Positions 44,901 through 54,700 of a stretch of 64,000 nt of DNA are shown one piece after another. The position numbers and the translations under genes were made by a program. Source of the DNA: Platycnemis pennipes (Eukaryota > Arthropoda > Insecta > Odonata > Platycnemididae); the NCBI GenBank assembly GCA_933228895.1, contig OW121847.1:80765656-80829655 (forward strand). Reading direction: 5' to 3'. Every line of letters starts with the position of its first letter. The stretch's first letter is position 1. The notes below the pieces were generated by a model. It searched no databases. It was given only the letters and a program-made list of their open reading frames with translations, and was not told where the DNA came from.

Positions 44901-47900
44901 AGGTGAGCCAGACTAAACAAGTGCAGACTCCTTTTGAGGAATTGGCCTAATGTCTTTTCTATTGAAGACACTAGAAAAGATAGTTGACAGGTACGTAAGG
45001 GATGGGCTATTAAAAGTCCATCCGCTGTGCCTGTATCAACATGCCTACGAAAATGGATAGTACGTGGAGACAGCTCTCCACAATCTTGCTAGCAGAATTT
45101 GAGGGTGTGTTGGAACATAGAATGTACAGATTGTATGCTGAGGGAGCATTTAACAACACTTCTTTTGATCATATCTGCAGCAGGAAGACATGACATCCAT
45201 GTTCACATTGTTAGCTGGATTAAGAACAGGGAACTGTCAAGGTTATCCTGAGAGATAGTTCGATGAAGATAGCTGAGACCCAAGACTGCCCTCAAGGATG
45301 AATACCATCACCACTCCTCTGGAACATGGTGGTTGACAGTCTTCTTTCAAGATCGAATAAGACTAGCACATAAACTCAAGGGTACGCAGATGATGTGATT
45401 TTACTCATCACTGGAAATTACCTGGATATTTTTCTCTGGGATCATGCAGAAAGCTGTCGATCAGGCAATGACTTATCTTTTTCCCCATTTCTGTATATTT
45501 TTGGGCAGTTAACAAGAACATACATATCATATACCAGTTGATATAGTATTTTATTTTCCTATGATATAAATACTTTTGATTGGTATACATTTATGTGGTT
45601 CATCAACAGTTAGGGTCATTATAAAGTTACTGCATATTTTGTATGTTGCTGGTTAGGTTAGGTTTAGATGATTACTCCAAATATGGTTTTTTTTATTCTT
45701 AATTCTGTGAATACCCCATTCCTTATAGTAAGCAGAAAAATTAGCCTTTTTTTAAAATCATTTGTCAGTTTGTAGCAATTTGTGTGATTTCGTTGTAAAT
45801 GCTTATGAGAAAGATGCAAATCTCTATTTATGAACAATTTTGAAATCATGGTATATGCCAAGGTTTTTGGACTGGAGTTGTTAAATGGTCCTATATATTC
45901 TAATCTGTCACCACTTCACTAAGTACCTGTGCTCCTTCCTAAAGCCTGTTTCACACGATACTTGATCCAGCACAAGACCTAGTGTGCTAGCCGCTATTTG
46001 ATATTGAGGACGGAATCTAGTATGATTGGAACCGTCCTGGGAGGTTTCACACGATCATCGACCTTGTGCTTGCTATGAATCTGTTATTCCATATGATTCC
46101 ATACTAATTAAAAAAACAAGTTCGGACAGCATCTGTAACGTGACTTGATTTGTCAATGGCTACTGGGTCCTACTAGAAATCTAGTACCCCATCGAGTATG
46201 AAATCCAGTAGCTCAGCTAGTATACTAGCTAGTATACTTACTAGTATACTCGACCTTGTGTTGGATCAAGTACCATGTAAAACGGGCTTAATACAATTTC
46301 CCAGCCATTTATTTACCCTCCAATACTTCTTATCCTAATCTCCATTATCTCTTACTTAATAGCATTTCCACGTAACATCATATAAGTCCACTTTGGTATG
46401 TCAAAGTCTGTGGACTGTACAACATTTGTTTGAGAATGTAGATAAGAAGTCTCAATGAAAATACATAATATACCTTGAAAATGATGTGAAAGCATTGAAT
46501 ACATAATTATTATTTACGTGATTAAAATAAATAATGTACATAATTAAAAATGAATACATAATTATTATTTACGTGACCATGCCGCTATATAATCAGTCTG
46601 ATGATGCACATGACCATGATATCCATAGAAGTCTCTGTATTTTTGGTGGCTGGGTCGGGGCGCATCATTTTCTTCGCGCCGCCGAAATTACTTGCGTAGT
46701 ATTTATCCCGAAAGATTCTTCAGAAGAGTTGCCATTAAAGCAATTGTGCTTGTGAAAGATGATTTCAGTACGTCTGCGCATAGTATTAATGGGACCAATA
46801 ACTACGCTGGGAAAGGTTGGGCGAAAAGACAAAGTTGTCAAATGGACGTAATAATTTCATTCAAAGAGAGCTCCACCTAAGCTGTGACTGACGGGTCGCA
46901 ATTACTCATCGGTTAGACAGAAACTGTTATTAAAGGATGAACTATTGAATTTACTGACTGATGTTGAGTATATGTTGCCGACTTTATGATATGACTCCAG
47001 CACGACGGCATTCCTACGGCAGCAAACTTATTCGGCGCCTGTGGTGGAGATTTGCTGGCGTGGCGGGGCAGTAAGAAGTACGAGATAGGTACACATTAAT
47101 ATTTCCGTATGATGCGGTGCATTATTTGTCCGGAAAGTAATTTTAGAAAAATTAACTAAGGCAAGGCGGCATTGTCATTTTGAATAAGCCTCGGCGGGGA
47201 GGTACCAAAAGACAAGTCGGGGGAGGCATATATTTCCGATTCTCAGTATCTTTGGATAAACTGGTGTCACCTCACGTTCATAGTTTGATCGGAGCTACTG
47301 TTGATCAGAAAAAGTATCTTTGTAGACCAAATGCCCAAAATATTCAGCATATTTGATCGCCAAAAGGAGTTTGAAAGCAATATTTATATATATTTCACGC
47401 AAAAAGGTTTATATAACTTGACGCAACTTTCAATACGCAGGGAAGCAGTACCAAGGAAATTGGCTGTAGGCAACCCACATAACACCGTCCTTAGGATAGG
47501 TGGCTATTGAGTTACCTTTGTTATGCCTGTATTTTGCGTATATCTCTGTATATTTTGTTAACTATCAATGAAGATTAGATAGAATAAGTTATATAGTATA
47601 TCAATTTATGTCTCTAATACAATTCTTTGTTTGTTTAAATTGAGAAATATGTAAATATTTTTTCACTGCTGGAGCATGAAATTTGTGATTTTTGCACCAC
47701 TGGGACTATAATTTTTACACCACTTTCCCTCGAGTTTATTTACCACTTTTCAGGGTCCCTACCAACATATGTTCACAAATTTATTTTATTAGGTGTAAAT
47801 TTGATAAATACAGTCCTCCTGAGTCACTGGCTCATCACCAGGTGCTTGTTGAGACAAAAATATAATTAAGAATTGGAAATGAAAATCCACTTTGTAAGTT

Positions 47901-50746
47901 CCACACAAAGATTTTATTGGTTTTGACAAAATATGTCATTATCAAGGTGTAAAAATAAAAATATCCATTCCTTAAATACCCCCAAATTAGAGGTGGGGAG
48001 GGAAACTGAGGAAGGAGGGAGGGGGGAAGTGGTATGGAGGTGGGGGAACTATGGTAGATGAGAAATCCCTGTTTTTGACTGTCTTGGGGGGTGGGTCTAA
48101 TGGAAGGGGGGGGGGAAGGAAGGTGAACTCCCAAACAAGGCCAGCAATGATGTCAATGCAAGGACAGTAGTCAAATATATGGTACAAAACCATTACAAAT
48201 TTAAAAGTGGTGAATGACCATCAAACATAGAACATCATTTGCTATGTTGACATTAGACTTCTTCCTGGCTTTTGTTATCTCATATTGTTCAAGAAAATCT
48301 AATTTTTTACCCTTGTTCTCCACATGCAGAATTTCAGGATCGAAATTACTGGAGTGATTACATTCAAGTAGATGTTTTGCGAACATTGAATATCTATCAC
48401 CAGTTGCAAAGCATTTTGCATGTTCACTACATCTGATAGAAACTTTCTTCCCGTTTGGCCAATGTACCTAGCGTTACATGAATTGCAATTTAATGCTTAC
48501 ACACCGATATTGTCCCTATTTTTAAAAGTATCCTTCACGTTAAATAAATTTTTTTTTGCCTAAATTGCCTAAAAAAGGTATTTTGCACCACCGTGTCATT
48601 GAATGTATCGTAAAAAATTATTGAAGCTTTCAGTGCTCATGATGAAACATTAGAATATTTGGATGTGTGCCTTGTTCTTTGAATAGGACAGAGGCTGTCT
48701 ATTACCTTATTTTTTATGGTGAATACAAATTTGGTTGTTAAGAATAAAAATGCATAATCAACTGTGGCATATTTATACTTTGAGGTTTCAGTAATTAGAT
48801 TGAAGTAATAAACATTTTTTAAGTACATAAATTGAACCTTATCTGTCATCATGTGATGGAACAGTATTTCAGGGATTAAATTAAGCTGCACAAGTTTTAC
48901 TGCCCTCTTTTACTTAATGTACAACCAATGTTTTAATGCCAAAGGTGTCATCATCAGGTCTGTTTTTTTTTTACTTGGCTGAATATTTAATACTTGGGTT
49001 TGTGTTTTCCTTCGGTATAACATAATGGCATTATTTTGTTCCATTGCGAAGGAGGAGTCCCAAAATACCACAAAAACAAGTGCTAGTCAAATTTTAGGAT
49101 TCTCAGGAAGTTACTGCTTTGAAGATGTTTAGAATGTTTTTAAGGGAGGTTAGTTGTTTGTTGATTATAAACATAGTAAGAGTGATTTATCACTCTTGGT
49201 AAATTAAGGGGGGGTAGCTCTCACTATGCAATGGAGTAGGAGCAGCCTTACCACTACATCTCAGCTGTTGAGCTCACCTGAATTGATAGCTCTATGGCAG
49301 AATTTTAATCTTCTTTAGTGTCAGGATTTTCATAGTCCGTGTTGGATGGTTGAAACTACCCAAATGGACTCTACTACCCAAGTGCTGGGAGAAGGTAGAG
49401 ACCAAAACCCTCAAACAACAGCAAAACAAATATGGTGTCTGCTTCCAACTCAGCAGTTGCACAGTGGGTGCATCCCGGGGGAGATCATTCAACTTGAGTG
49501 CTCAGTGAGTTCTATTCCCTCTGGATGCACCATCTGTTGTCACTTAAAGAAGGAGATTATTTGCCAGCATGAGATATATTCAGAATTAATATTTATGAAG
49601 TTGTTGCCACAGAAAATATTTTACAAGTAAATATCAACTTCATTGTAATATCCTTCCTAGTTAGATATGTGGAGTAAAAATTCGAGAGTGCTCAAGTAAC
49701 TTTTTTGGGATGGAAGATGAAGGGAGACTGAAATACAAGTAGATCTTACGTAATTTTTTTTGCTGGAAAATAATTATTAAAAATACCGAAAATTATGTAT
49801 TTCTTGCTAAAATTGAATTTTGTATCAGAAATGGTCAGCAAGTGTATTGAAAGCAGCAATTATTTGCGCCTCTACTCCCCAAGGTTGAGGCTGATGGTGC
49901 AACTTATAATTTTAGCAGATTACATTGTAAACTCCTATACTGCCTCAGTTGTTAACTGGTTGCCTATATAAGGGGCAACCTATGGTAGTATAGTGCTTCA
50001 TTAAGTCTACATCCAAATGTGCAGCTTGTAAAATCTTTTACTCAAGTTATCGCAGCTTGTCATGTCATATTATATGTTAAAACTATTACCTGTATATTCC
50101 ATTTACTATGGATGTACAGTAAATATAAACGTGCATTTACTCTGTTTACTTATTAAGTAATTTTTGTCAAATTTGGGGAGGGATATATTGATTTTTATCC
50201 TTCTGTAAATAAATAAAAGCTTTTCATTTCAGGTGGTTTATTTATTGGCATACACCAGAAGAATGGGCTTCAATTATTTATGACTGGGCACAAAATAACG
50301 GATTAATAAATACAGTATGCACCTTATACGAACTAGTGTCAGGTGACAATACAGTCAACGAAGGTAGTGTACTCTTTTTACTCATACGACCCAAGATAAA
50401 TCCCCATGTAATACGAGTTTTCACTTCGACCTAATGCGTTACTGAACTATTTACTTATTTGCATGTTATGAACACTTACTTGCTTTCTGTGAAAATGTGA
50501 GCATCGTTTACTGGCGTGATTTTACTTGTGGTTTCTCGTCGGTCTTCTTACGCCTAGTTTGGCACACAGATTTTCGAGAATTATTGCAGTTTCTTGACTG
50601 ATGTGAAATGACCCGTCATTTATTCCTTTTCAGAGTTCTATGGGTTGGAAATGGGTGTACTTATGAAGGCATTAAGAAACCTCGAGCAGCAGAAGAAAGC
50701 GGAAATCATCATGTTCGACGAAAACGAAGGTGTCAAGTTCCTCTAG
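32894..50746 (+). CDS. VPS25: VPS25, ESCRT-II subunit, five exons
   Basis: Exons are 32894-32943, 33274-33419, 33509-33596, 50233-50363 and 50634-50746. Phases 2, 1, 2, 1 join exactly and give 175 residues, the usual VPS25 length. VPS25 occurs twice in the Y-shaped ESCRT-II complex (VPS22-VPS36-VPS25) and recruits ESCRT-III (VPS20/CHMP6) for multivesicular-body sorting. The N-terminus EWPWQYDFPPFF carries the PPFF motif (13-16) that docks on VPS22/VPS36. Two winged-helix domains follow (about 18-90 and 95-175), with NKQIAAW, NTPLFNN, RKLPQDGI, then YWHTPEEWASIIYDW, VCTLYEL, LEQQKKAEII and a GVKFL end. Intron 3 is 16.6 kb and full of transposable elements. UBE2F is divergent upstream and guanylate kinase follows in tandem. 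Confidence 0.95.
33274..33419 (+). CDS. VPS25: VPS25 exon 2
   Basis: Acceptor CTCTGCAG|, donor AAACC|GTATCC, phase 2 to phase 1. It encodes IQPHLETRNKQIAAW and SQNTPLFNNSKI, matching the first winged helix. The donor is weaker than the others (GTATCC), but the frame and the homology fix it. Confidence 0.88.
33509..33596 (+). CDS. VPS25: VPS25 exon 3
   Basis: Acceptor ATCCCAG|, donor AACAG|GTATGT, phase 1 to phase 2. It encodes RKLPQDGILKVLEHLAKSGH, the end of the first winged helix, and joins RW at the next exon. Confidence 0.9.
34000..34239 (+). repeat. Left TIR of the DDE transposon, outer part
   Basis: Inverted relative of about 41805-42044. GGATAGGGATTTATGAGGG and GTCTGCTCCTATCAGAGC are almost exact. 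It continues at 38881 after the LTR insertion. Confidence 0.85.
34240..34492 (-). repeat. 3' LTR of the Gypsy-type element
   Basis: 253-bp repeat, about 96% identical by eye to 38627-38879. Relative to minus transcription this is the downstream LTR, preceded by the polypurine tract. Confidence 0.92.
34556..36448 (-). pseudogene. RNase H and integrase of the Gypsy-type element
   Basis: A 630-codon frame. RNase H: TTDSSSYGVGA, NYSNLDREALACVYG and VTDHQPL. Integrase: an HHCC zinc finger (HRDHTG, then CETCQLTQ) and a core with HIDFLE, VSDNGPPF and NGQAERVVQEIKK, giving the D, D and E positions. A C-terminal DNA-binding region and a Ser/Arg-rich tail (DSSESRSED, RPVRKRRPPERY) follow. A stretch of about 18 extra residues (GGRIVASTCPGK...) sits just before VVVSDNG, where related integrases run directly on. 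Confidence 0.9.
36640..38151 (-). pseudogene. gag end, zinc knuckle, protease and RT of the Gypsy-type element
   Basis: A 503-codon frame. It has a zinc-knuckle pair (CNKCGRFHVHGNC and CFSCNCKGHIQKFC) and a protease core where the usual D-[ST]-G reads DYG (EIDYGSAT). The reverse transcriptase has WASPIV, RICADLK, DLTNAYLQLPV, FGLCSAPS and a catalytic box YLDN in place of YxDD. The two altered catalytic positions and the open end at 36640 (frameshift before RNase H) show that the copy is inactive. Described as found, with no reconstruction. Confidence 0.88.
38148..38543 (-). pseudogene. gag N-terminal part of the Gypsy-type element
   Basis: A frame from ATG 38543, about 131 codons, with a capsid-like segment (RYRFHCHHQKVGESVREFV, then ALKNLSAKCNF) typical of retrotransposon gag. 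It ends at a stop where sequence in another frame continues the expected gag, so a frameshift has broken it. Confidence 0.8.
38627..38879 (-). repeat. 5' LTR of the Gypsy-type element
   Basis: The upstream LTR on minus, bounded by TGTTATG...CATAACA. The sequence next to it on minus reads CTGGCGATGAGGATTTTT, where a primer-binding site is expected. The priming tRNA was not identified. Confidence 0.9.
38881..39085 (+). repeat. Left TIR of the DDE transposon, inner part
   Basis: It resumes the TIR with ATTGAAAAGGTAATTAAATT directly after the 5' LTR. It matches the complement of about 41610-41804, including CAGCGTGGACCTACATCTA. Confidence 0.8.
39240..41230 (+). pseudogene. Decayed transposase of the long-TIR DDE family
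   Basis: Recognisable blocks in shifting frames: CMPGEKDCVSQKKLL (39790-39845), GASGAHAVCACMVHQT (39985-40030), RNMIMCNPPHPEFF then CSDCLGIYNIK (40110-40195), VYKQWLNTDR (40230-40265), IYFSDGCAAQYKNKNNF (40625-40675), and ATWHFVATSYGKGPYGGVGG with RLAARASL (40710-40805). The 'SDG..AQ(Y/F)KN' and 'WHF.ATS.GKG..DGVGG' blocks recur in many uncharacterised transposase-like insect proteins. I infer the Asp of SDG as part of the catalytic centre. Numerous stops and frameshifts make it inactive. A 30-bp hairpin lies at 39633-39706. Confidence 0.65.
39633..39706. repeat. Hairpin (30-bp arms) inside the DDE transposase remnant
   Basis: AATGCCATTCTTTTCA... at 39633-39662 is inverted at 39677-39706 with 28/30 matches and a 14-base loop. 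Confidence 0.8.
41600..42044 (-). repeat. Right TIR of the DDE transposon (uninterrupted)
   Basis: The full inverted partner of the left TIR, and so a record of the empty site: on minus it reads GGTTGGACTCATTGAAAAGG across the position where the left arm carries the LTR element. Confidence 0.85.
42230..42990 (-). pseudogene. piggyBac-like transposase N-terminal fragment
   Basis: On minus, MAAHHINSPDDAVICDVLC and FEDDYIEG (42980-42866) end at a donor-like GAAG|GTAAAT. Around 42690, TTTACAG| precedes TESQTQDIHPENEVFEDPAD. Further on, VTVPLKECSGDLDCFEQNF and DMLKLIRKETN (near 42370-42275) match the 'F..FF.DE...LIV.ETN.YA' start of the piggyBac transposase domain. Catalytic parts are absent. The intron-like spacing is unusual for a transposon and could be chance. 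Confidence 0.45.
43160..44190 (+). pseudogene. Penelope-like retroelement, 5'-truncated (RT end and GIY-YIG endonuclease)
   Basis: Two overlapping frames. IDLDDIFLLWPHDINSFNTF and FKTAVRIKPTNKLHYLH come from the C-terminal part of a Penelope RT. After a frameshift, AKRSIPFSLSIRG and YHLQCNLCSTFYIGQCTTPL, then RMNNHCASC and SGHDSFNSCFKVSIL, form the GIY-YIG endonuclease with its CxxC and IGQT-like signature, here IGQC. The tail (44140-44190) continues with AGAAAGATGGCTATGACCAC, a Penelope-type end. Most of the RT is missing. Confidence 0.75.
44317..45450 (+). pseudogene. Loa/Jockey-like non-LTR retrotransposon fragment
   Basis: Broken frames in order: REFRKLFNKAKRTRMPQNWENY, SWRGF, LMLETHFPGSREMKE, then RT blocks LLKTLEKIVDRYVRDGLL, a YQHAYENG-like segment, GAFNNTSFDHIC, a DCPQG.IPSPLLWNMVVDSLL-like segment, and the catalytic QGYADDVILLITG (45385-45425). 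The order and the 'HFPGS' and 'YADD' boxes fit a Loa/Jockey-group LINE. Many stops are present and both ends are missing. Confidence 0.7.
45942..46289. mobile_element. TIR MITE, about 350 bp
   Basis: AAGCCTGTTTCACACGATAC then TTGATCCAGCACAAG at the left is inverted as CTTGTGTTGGATCAAGTACC then ATGTAAAACGGGCTT at the right (about 35-bp TIRs). The interior has a CTAGTATAC tandem motif at about 46215-46255 and no coding capacity. TIR style suggests PIF/Harbinger, but the target duplication is unclear. Confidence 0.65.
46290..47860. other. VPS25 intron 3, nothing further recognised
   Basis: AT-rich intronic sequence with a GC-richer patch near 46640-47240. No known protein block, RNA gene or paired repeat was recognised. 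Confidence 0.4.
47865..48560 (-). pseudogene. Penelope-like retroelement 3' fragment (GIY-YIG)
   Basis: On minus, LNCNSCNARYIGQTGRKF (about 48500-48450) is a GIY-YIG endonuclease start with CxxC and YIGQTGR. A frameshift leads to MFAKHLLECNHSSNFDPEIL and KKLDFLEQYEITKA, the usual C-terminus. Downstream lies a pyrimidine-rich 3' region and a tail TTGATAATGACATATTTTGT then CAAAACC. The RT part is absent. Confidence 0.75.
48561..50232. other. VPS25 intron 3, 3' portion
   Basis: Mostly unrecognised AT-rich sequence. On minus at about 48962-48905, CTGATGATGACACCTTTGGC followed by ATTAAAAC resembles the tail of the adjacent Penelope-like element. An open frame at 49346-49630 resembles no known protein. 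Confidence 0.4.
50233..50363 (+). CDS. VPS25: VPS25 exon 4
   Basis: Acceptor CATTTCAG| after a 16.6-kb intron, donor AACGAAG|GTAGTG, phase 2 to phase 1. It encodes WFIYWHTPEEWASIIYDW and VCTLYELVSGDNT, the second winged helix. Confidence 0.95.
50634..50746 (+). CDS. VPS25: VPS25 exon 5 (stop codon)
   Basis: Acceptor CCTTTTCAG|, phase 1, encoding EFYGLEMGVLMKALRNLEQQ to GVKFL and TAG 50744-50746. Length and last residues match the family. Confidence 0.95.
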
Positions 50747-51489
50747 TGACAGAGTGAATATGTTGCGGTGTGTGTTTGTTTTGTTGATGTTGGCGCCTGC
50801 AGCATTTCCATGAGGATGGTGGAAGATGTTGCGGGTTTATTTATGAAGGAGTGACTTGTAATCAATCAATTTTTTTAAATTGTTAAGGTCAGTAATATTG
50901 TGGGTACTTTTACGACCGAAGAATTGTGAAATACATGCGAGTTTTTTCAGCATGTTGCGCTTTTCGATGTTTGATTTATTCCTCTAGTCGGTAATGAACT
51001 TATGTCATTAAAATGTGAGAGTTGTTGTAAAAGTGTATGCCAAAAGAAACTTTTTATTTTCCCTATTTTAAAAGTAAAAACGTGCCGTAACCTTTGTTGC
51101 AAACATTTAAGATGCACTGTTCATTACTTCTGTTGTTTTTAGTAATTTAATTGAGTGGGCTTGCGTCACGTTTTCGGCCACACGGAGAAATTTACTAATG
51201 CACCTGTCCCTAGAATTAATATATTGAGGGAAGCATCCTACCGGGAATTGCGACACTGTGATAAAAAATATCACGCGAACATTTCCTTAATTGAAATAAT
51301 ATTTGTTTCGTGCCTTTCCTTTCTAGTAAATTGAAATTACTCGAATAGCCGCGTCGTCTGAATTTCAACAGAGCCCATCCATTCTGCAGGGAAACAGGTT
51401 CGGTGGTACTCTTCACCACGGTTCCTTTGGTGTTTCTCTGTCAAAAATCATTTGGATATTCATTTCAACAGTTACGGAATATAAGAATA
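50747..51489 (+). promoter_or_regulatory. VPS25 3' end and guanylate kinase promoter/leader
   Basis: 743 bp separate the VPS25 stop from the guanylate kinase start. The region must contain the VPS25 3' UTR and the next gene's promoter and leader. The kinase reading frame is open upstream of ATG 51490 to an in-frame TAG at 51346 but holds no other ATG, so 51490 is the start if this stretch is exonic. Confidence 0.45.
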
Positions 51490-51788
51490 ATGACGACTAT
51501 AGGAGACATTTCAGATACTTCTCAGACTACTTCTGATAGAGACCCACGGCCACTAATTCTCTGCGGTCCTTCCGGATCTGGCAAGTCGACTCTACTGAAA
51601 CGCTTGCTAGCAGAGTTTGACTCAGCGTTTGGGTTCTCTGTTTCTCACACAACGAGAAAACCTAGGGAAGGCGAAGTTGATGGTCGTGATTACCATTTTG
51701 TTTGTGATCCTGAGGAAATGAAAGCAGCAATAGTCAGAGGAGAGTTCTTGGAATCTGCTGTTTTCTCTGGGAACATGTACGGTACAAG
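51490..51788 (+). CDS. GUK1: Guanylate kinase exon 1 (P-loop, GMP site)
   Basis: ATG 51490 to GGTACAAG|GTATGC, phase 2. It carries the P-loop and the Ser/Arg/Glu/Tyr GMP-binding residues. Confidence 0.94.
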
Positions 51789-54700
51789 GTATGCCTTCCT
51801 TTTGGAATATTATAACCTTCAAAAGGCGAGATCCAAAGCATGTTAAAATATTTGTGTATACTAGTTATTTAGATGTTTTGAGGGTAATGCCTCTGTAATT
51901 ATATGCAATGGTACCCAGTTTCCCTCGTACTTGAAATGACAGCCCCCCTCTAAATGAGCACTACCACTCATCTTGGGAGTATTTGATCAAACAAACAACC
52001 AAAAGGTTGTTCACATAATATCAATTGTGAACCCACCAACACTCAATATTGGTATATTGTTCTTTAATCTGTCTTTTCACTATTGTAATTGTTTTGGGAG
52101 AAATTTCTGGGCTCGGCTCATATTTTTAAGTAATTTAAAAATGTTTCTATCACCATGTGTGAGCCTTAAATCTCATATATTCTGATCTTTGTGTCTCAAA
52201 TTTTATCTTAGGTGCATGAGTGAAATTTGCTCATTTGACAATGCATCTTTCTTACTACACTATCACTCATTATTGTTGCAGCATTGAAACATCATCATGT
52301 TTCTAACTTAATTGATAGTTTCTTTCTGGTAATAGTCCTGTTGCCATTCAATATTAGCTTATTCTTCACCTGGTATTGATATAATATCTTTGAAATCTGG
52401 GTCGTATATTAAATAATGTGAGTGGATAAAGTAAGTTTTGCATTCATTATGAAGAGGTGCTTCCCTATAACTACGTCAACAACTCCACTTCTTTCATTGA
52501 TAGCAAATCTGCAGTTCATGCTGTGTGCTCCAAAGGAAAGATCTGCGTGCTTGATATAGATGTGCAGGGAGTTCAACAAGTTCGTCAGCAAAATCTTGAT
52601 CCTCCACCTCTTCTGGTGTTCATTCGACCACCCTCCCTTGAGATTTTGGAAGAAAGACTCCGTCTTCGTGCAACTGAAACAGAAGAGAGCCTTTCACGTC
52701 GTTTGGAAACCGCTCGTTCAGAGCTTGAATATGGTTAGTACCATATGACAATTTTCATTGAGTCTTCTTTCATAGGAGAGAGTTTTCTCTTTGAAATCCT
52801 CACACTCCTTTAAAGATGTTTCCCCTGTACGTAATTATCAAAAAATATGAGAATCTGGGCCTGAACTATGAAACAGCATCAAATGTGCAGTCCATATTAC
52901 TCCCGAAGGGAGTAATGAGATTGCCCCAGGTAAAATTTTTATTCAAATTATTGACTCTAAAGACATGAACAGATTTTTTTCTAACCATCATTTATGTGAT
53001 ATCAGAATATTTTACTAGGATAATTATAATGCTACTTCAGTCAGTACTGAACGTGTCCTGACAATTTTTTGAATGAGCCATTGATATTTGCCAGAAAAAA
53101 GGTGGATGCAATAAATGTTTGGTATTAATGTATATTTTGTCATTGCATAGTACATATTGCACTTTAAGGGTAGGTACTTTAATTGAATGATTTATTAGAT
53201 TTTTTATGGTTTATTTTTGCAGTAAAGGAACTCTTTAACTTTTGGAATTAAATTATATTTCATAGGAATGAGCTAAATAAAATTTGAAAACACATTTTCT
53301 TTAACCCTTTTACTGCTAGTGGGCTGATATATTGGCCCTCTATGGTAGTGTGAAAACTGCCACGGGCCGATATATTGGCCCACCTACATTACATATTTGT
53401 AGTATTACATTTCTCTCAAATCAGAAACAGCAAGAATGATTTTTTTCATCCTCATAAAAATTGAAATATATCATCAACTTTTGAGAAAAATACATAAGTA
53501 TTCATGGAAATTGGCTTGGCAGTTTTCACACAGTCTACCTTACAGGGGCTGGCTGTAAAAGGGTTTAAAATATAACAAGAAAACATGCATGGCAGTATGT
53601 ATCATTTTGTGAAAAATTGTATGAATGACAAAATTTAGTGGAAAAGTCATTGTTGATTTCATTTGATAGTGGCTGCTGAATGTAGCATAATTTCCTCCTT
53701 TGAGTTATACCACAGATTTAAATTAAAATGCATACTTTGGTGGAAAGGATTAGTGTCAATTGAGGTATAAAAAGTAATGAACTCATCATACTTATATTTT
53801 TGTCGCATCTACACCACATGAATCAAAACATCGTTTTACCTATGATGGCCTTATGCTTCCTAGGACTGCACTCATTCAATGTCATGATGGTTTCAAGTTT
53901 ATGCAGTGTGAAGAAATGTGACACCTTCACACATAAATACCCTGTGTAGAACCTGAATATTTTTCACATCAAAATCAATAATTAACGGTTGCAGTTCGAC
54001 TGCTCTTTCAAACCTATTCCATTTCTCCATCTTCAGATGTAAGTAAATACAGTTGAGCGTCTTTAATCTGGCACAGTCAGGACCGAAATGAAGCTGGATT
54101 AGGGATTTTTCCGGACTATGGGTCATGAATGGCAACTTCTATTTTTGATGTCCGGGATGTTTTCATTGAAGGTTGTCAATTATTTATAACAAAATATTTT
54201 TATTTGAATTTTTTCAACAATGTTTTAAAGAGCCACTGAGAATAATCAGAAAGAAATGGTGTCTTAGTTCACAAAGTTCACAAAATATTGCTGCACATTC
54301 AAAAGTATAATACTATAATTGGAAAAGGGTATATAAAATTTGATATTTCTTATGCTGTGCTTCGTGCAACATATTTCCTACTTCGCTTGATTTGTTATCA
54401 GCTGATTCAGCGAGATTTCAATGCATGGGTGTCTTCTATACGGTCGCCCAACGCTATGGCAACTGGACTGGATGATTCTTTAAAGACCATCATCAATAGC
54501 AGTCTTCCTTCAACAATTTCAGGATCATCTTCATCCCCACTCAGATTTATTGTTATTACTTACCATATCAATGATTCAGTCATCTTTGAAATGTTGTGTG
54601 GTGAGAGTATTGTGGTCACTAGCTATCCATTCCTTTAATGCTGTTTGCACAGTCAACCAACTCCATCATCATATGTTTATCCTCAGAAACATGAAATTCT

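Noticed and set aside
45650..45670. TTAGG telomere-like repeats
   Set aside because: Only two adjacent units occur, which is expected by chance.
48000..48120. G-rich tract as a possible quadruplex or promoter
   Set aside because: It is the pyrimidine-rich 3' region of the minus-strand Penelope-like remnant, so the composition has a simpler explanation.
49346..49630. 94-codon open frame on plus
   Set aside because: It has no similarity to a known family. The sequence may be an old LINE remnant but is too weak to call.
51403..51489. N-terminal extension of guanylate kinase as a mitochondrial presequence
   Set aside because: The frame is open, but it contains no ATG between the in-frame TAG at 51346 and ATG 51490, so an extension would need a non-AUG start or another exon.
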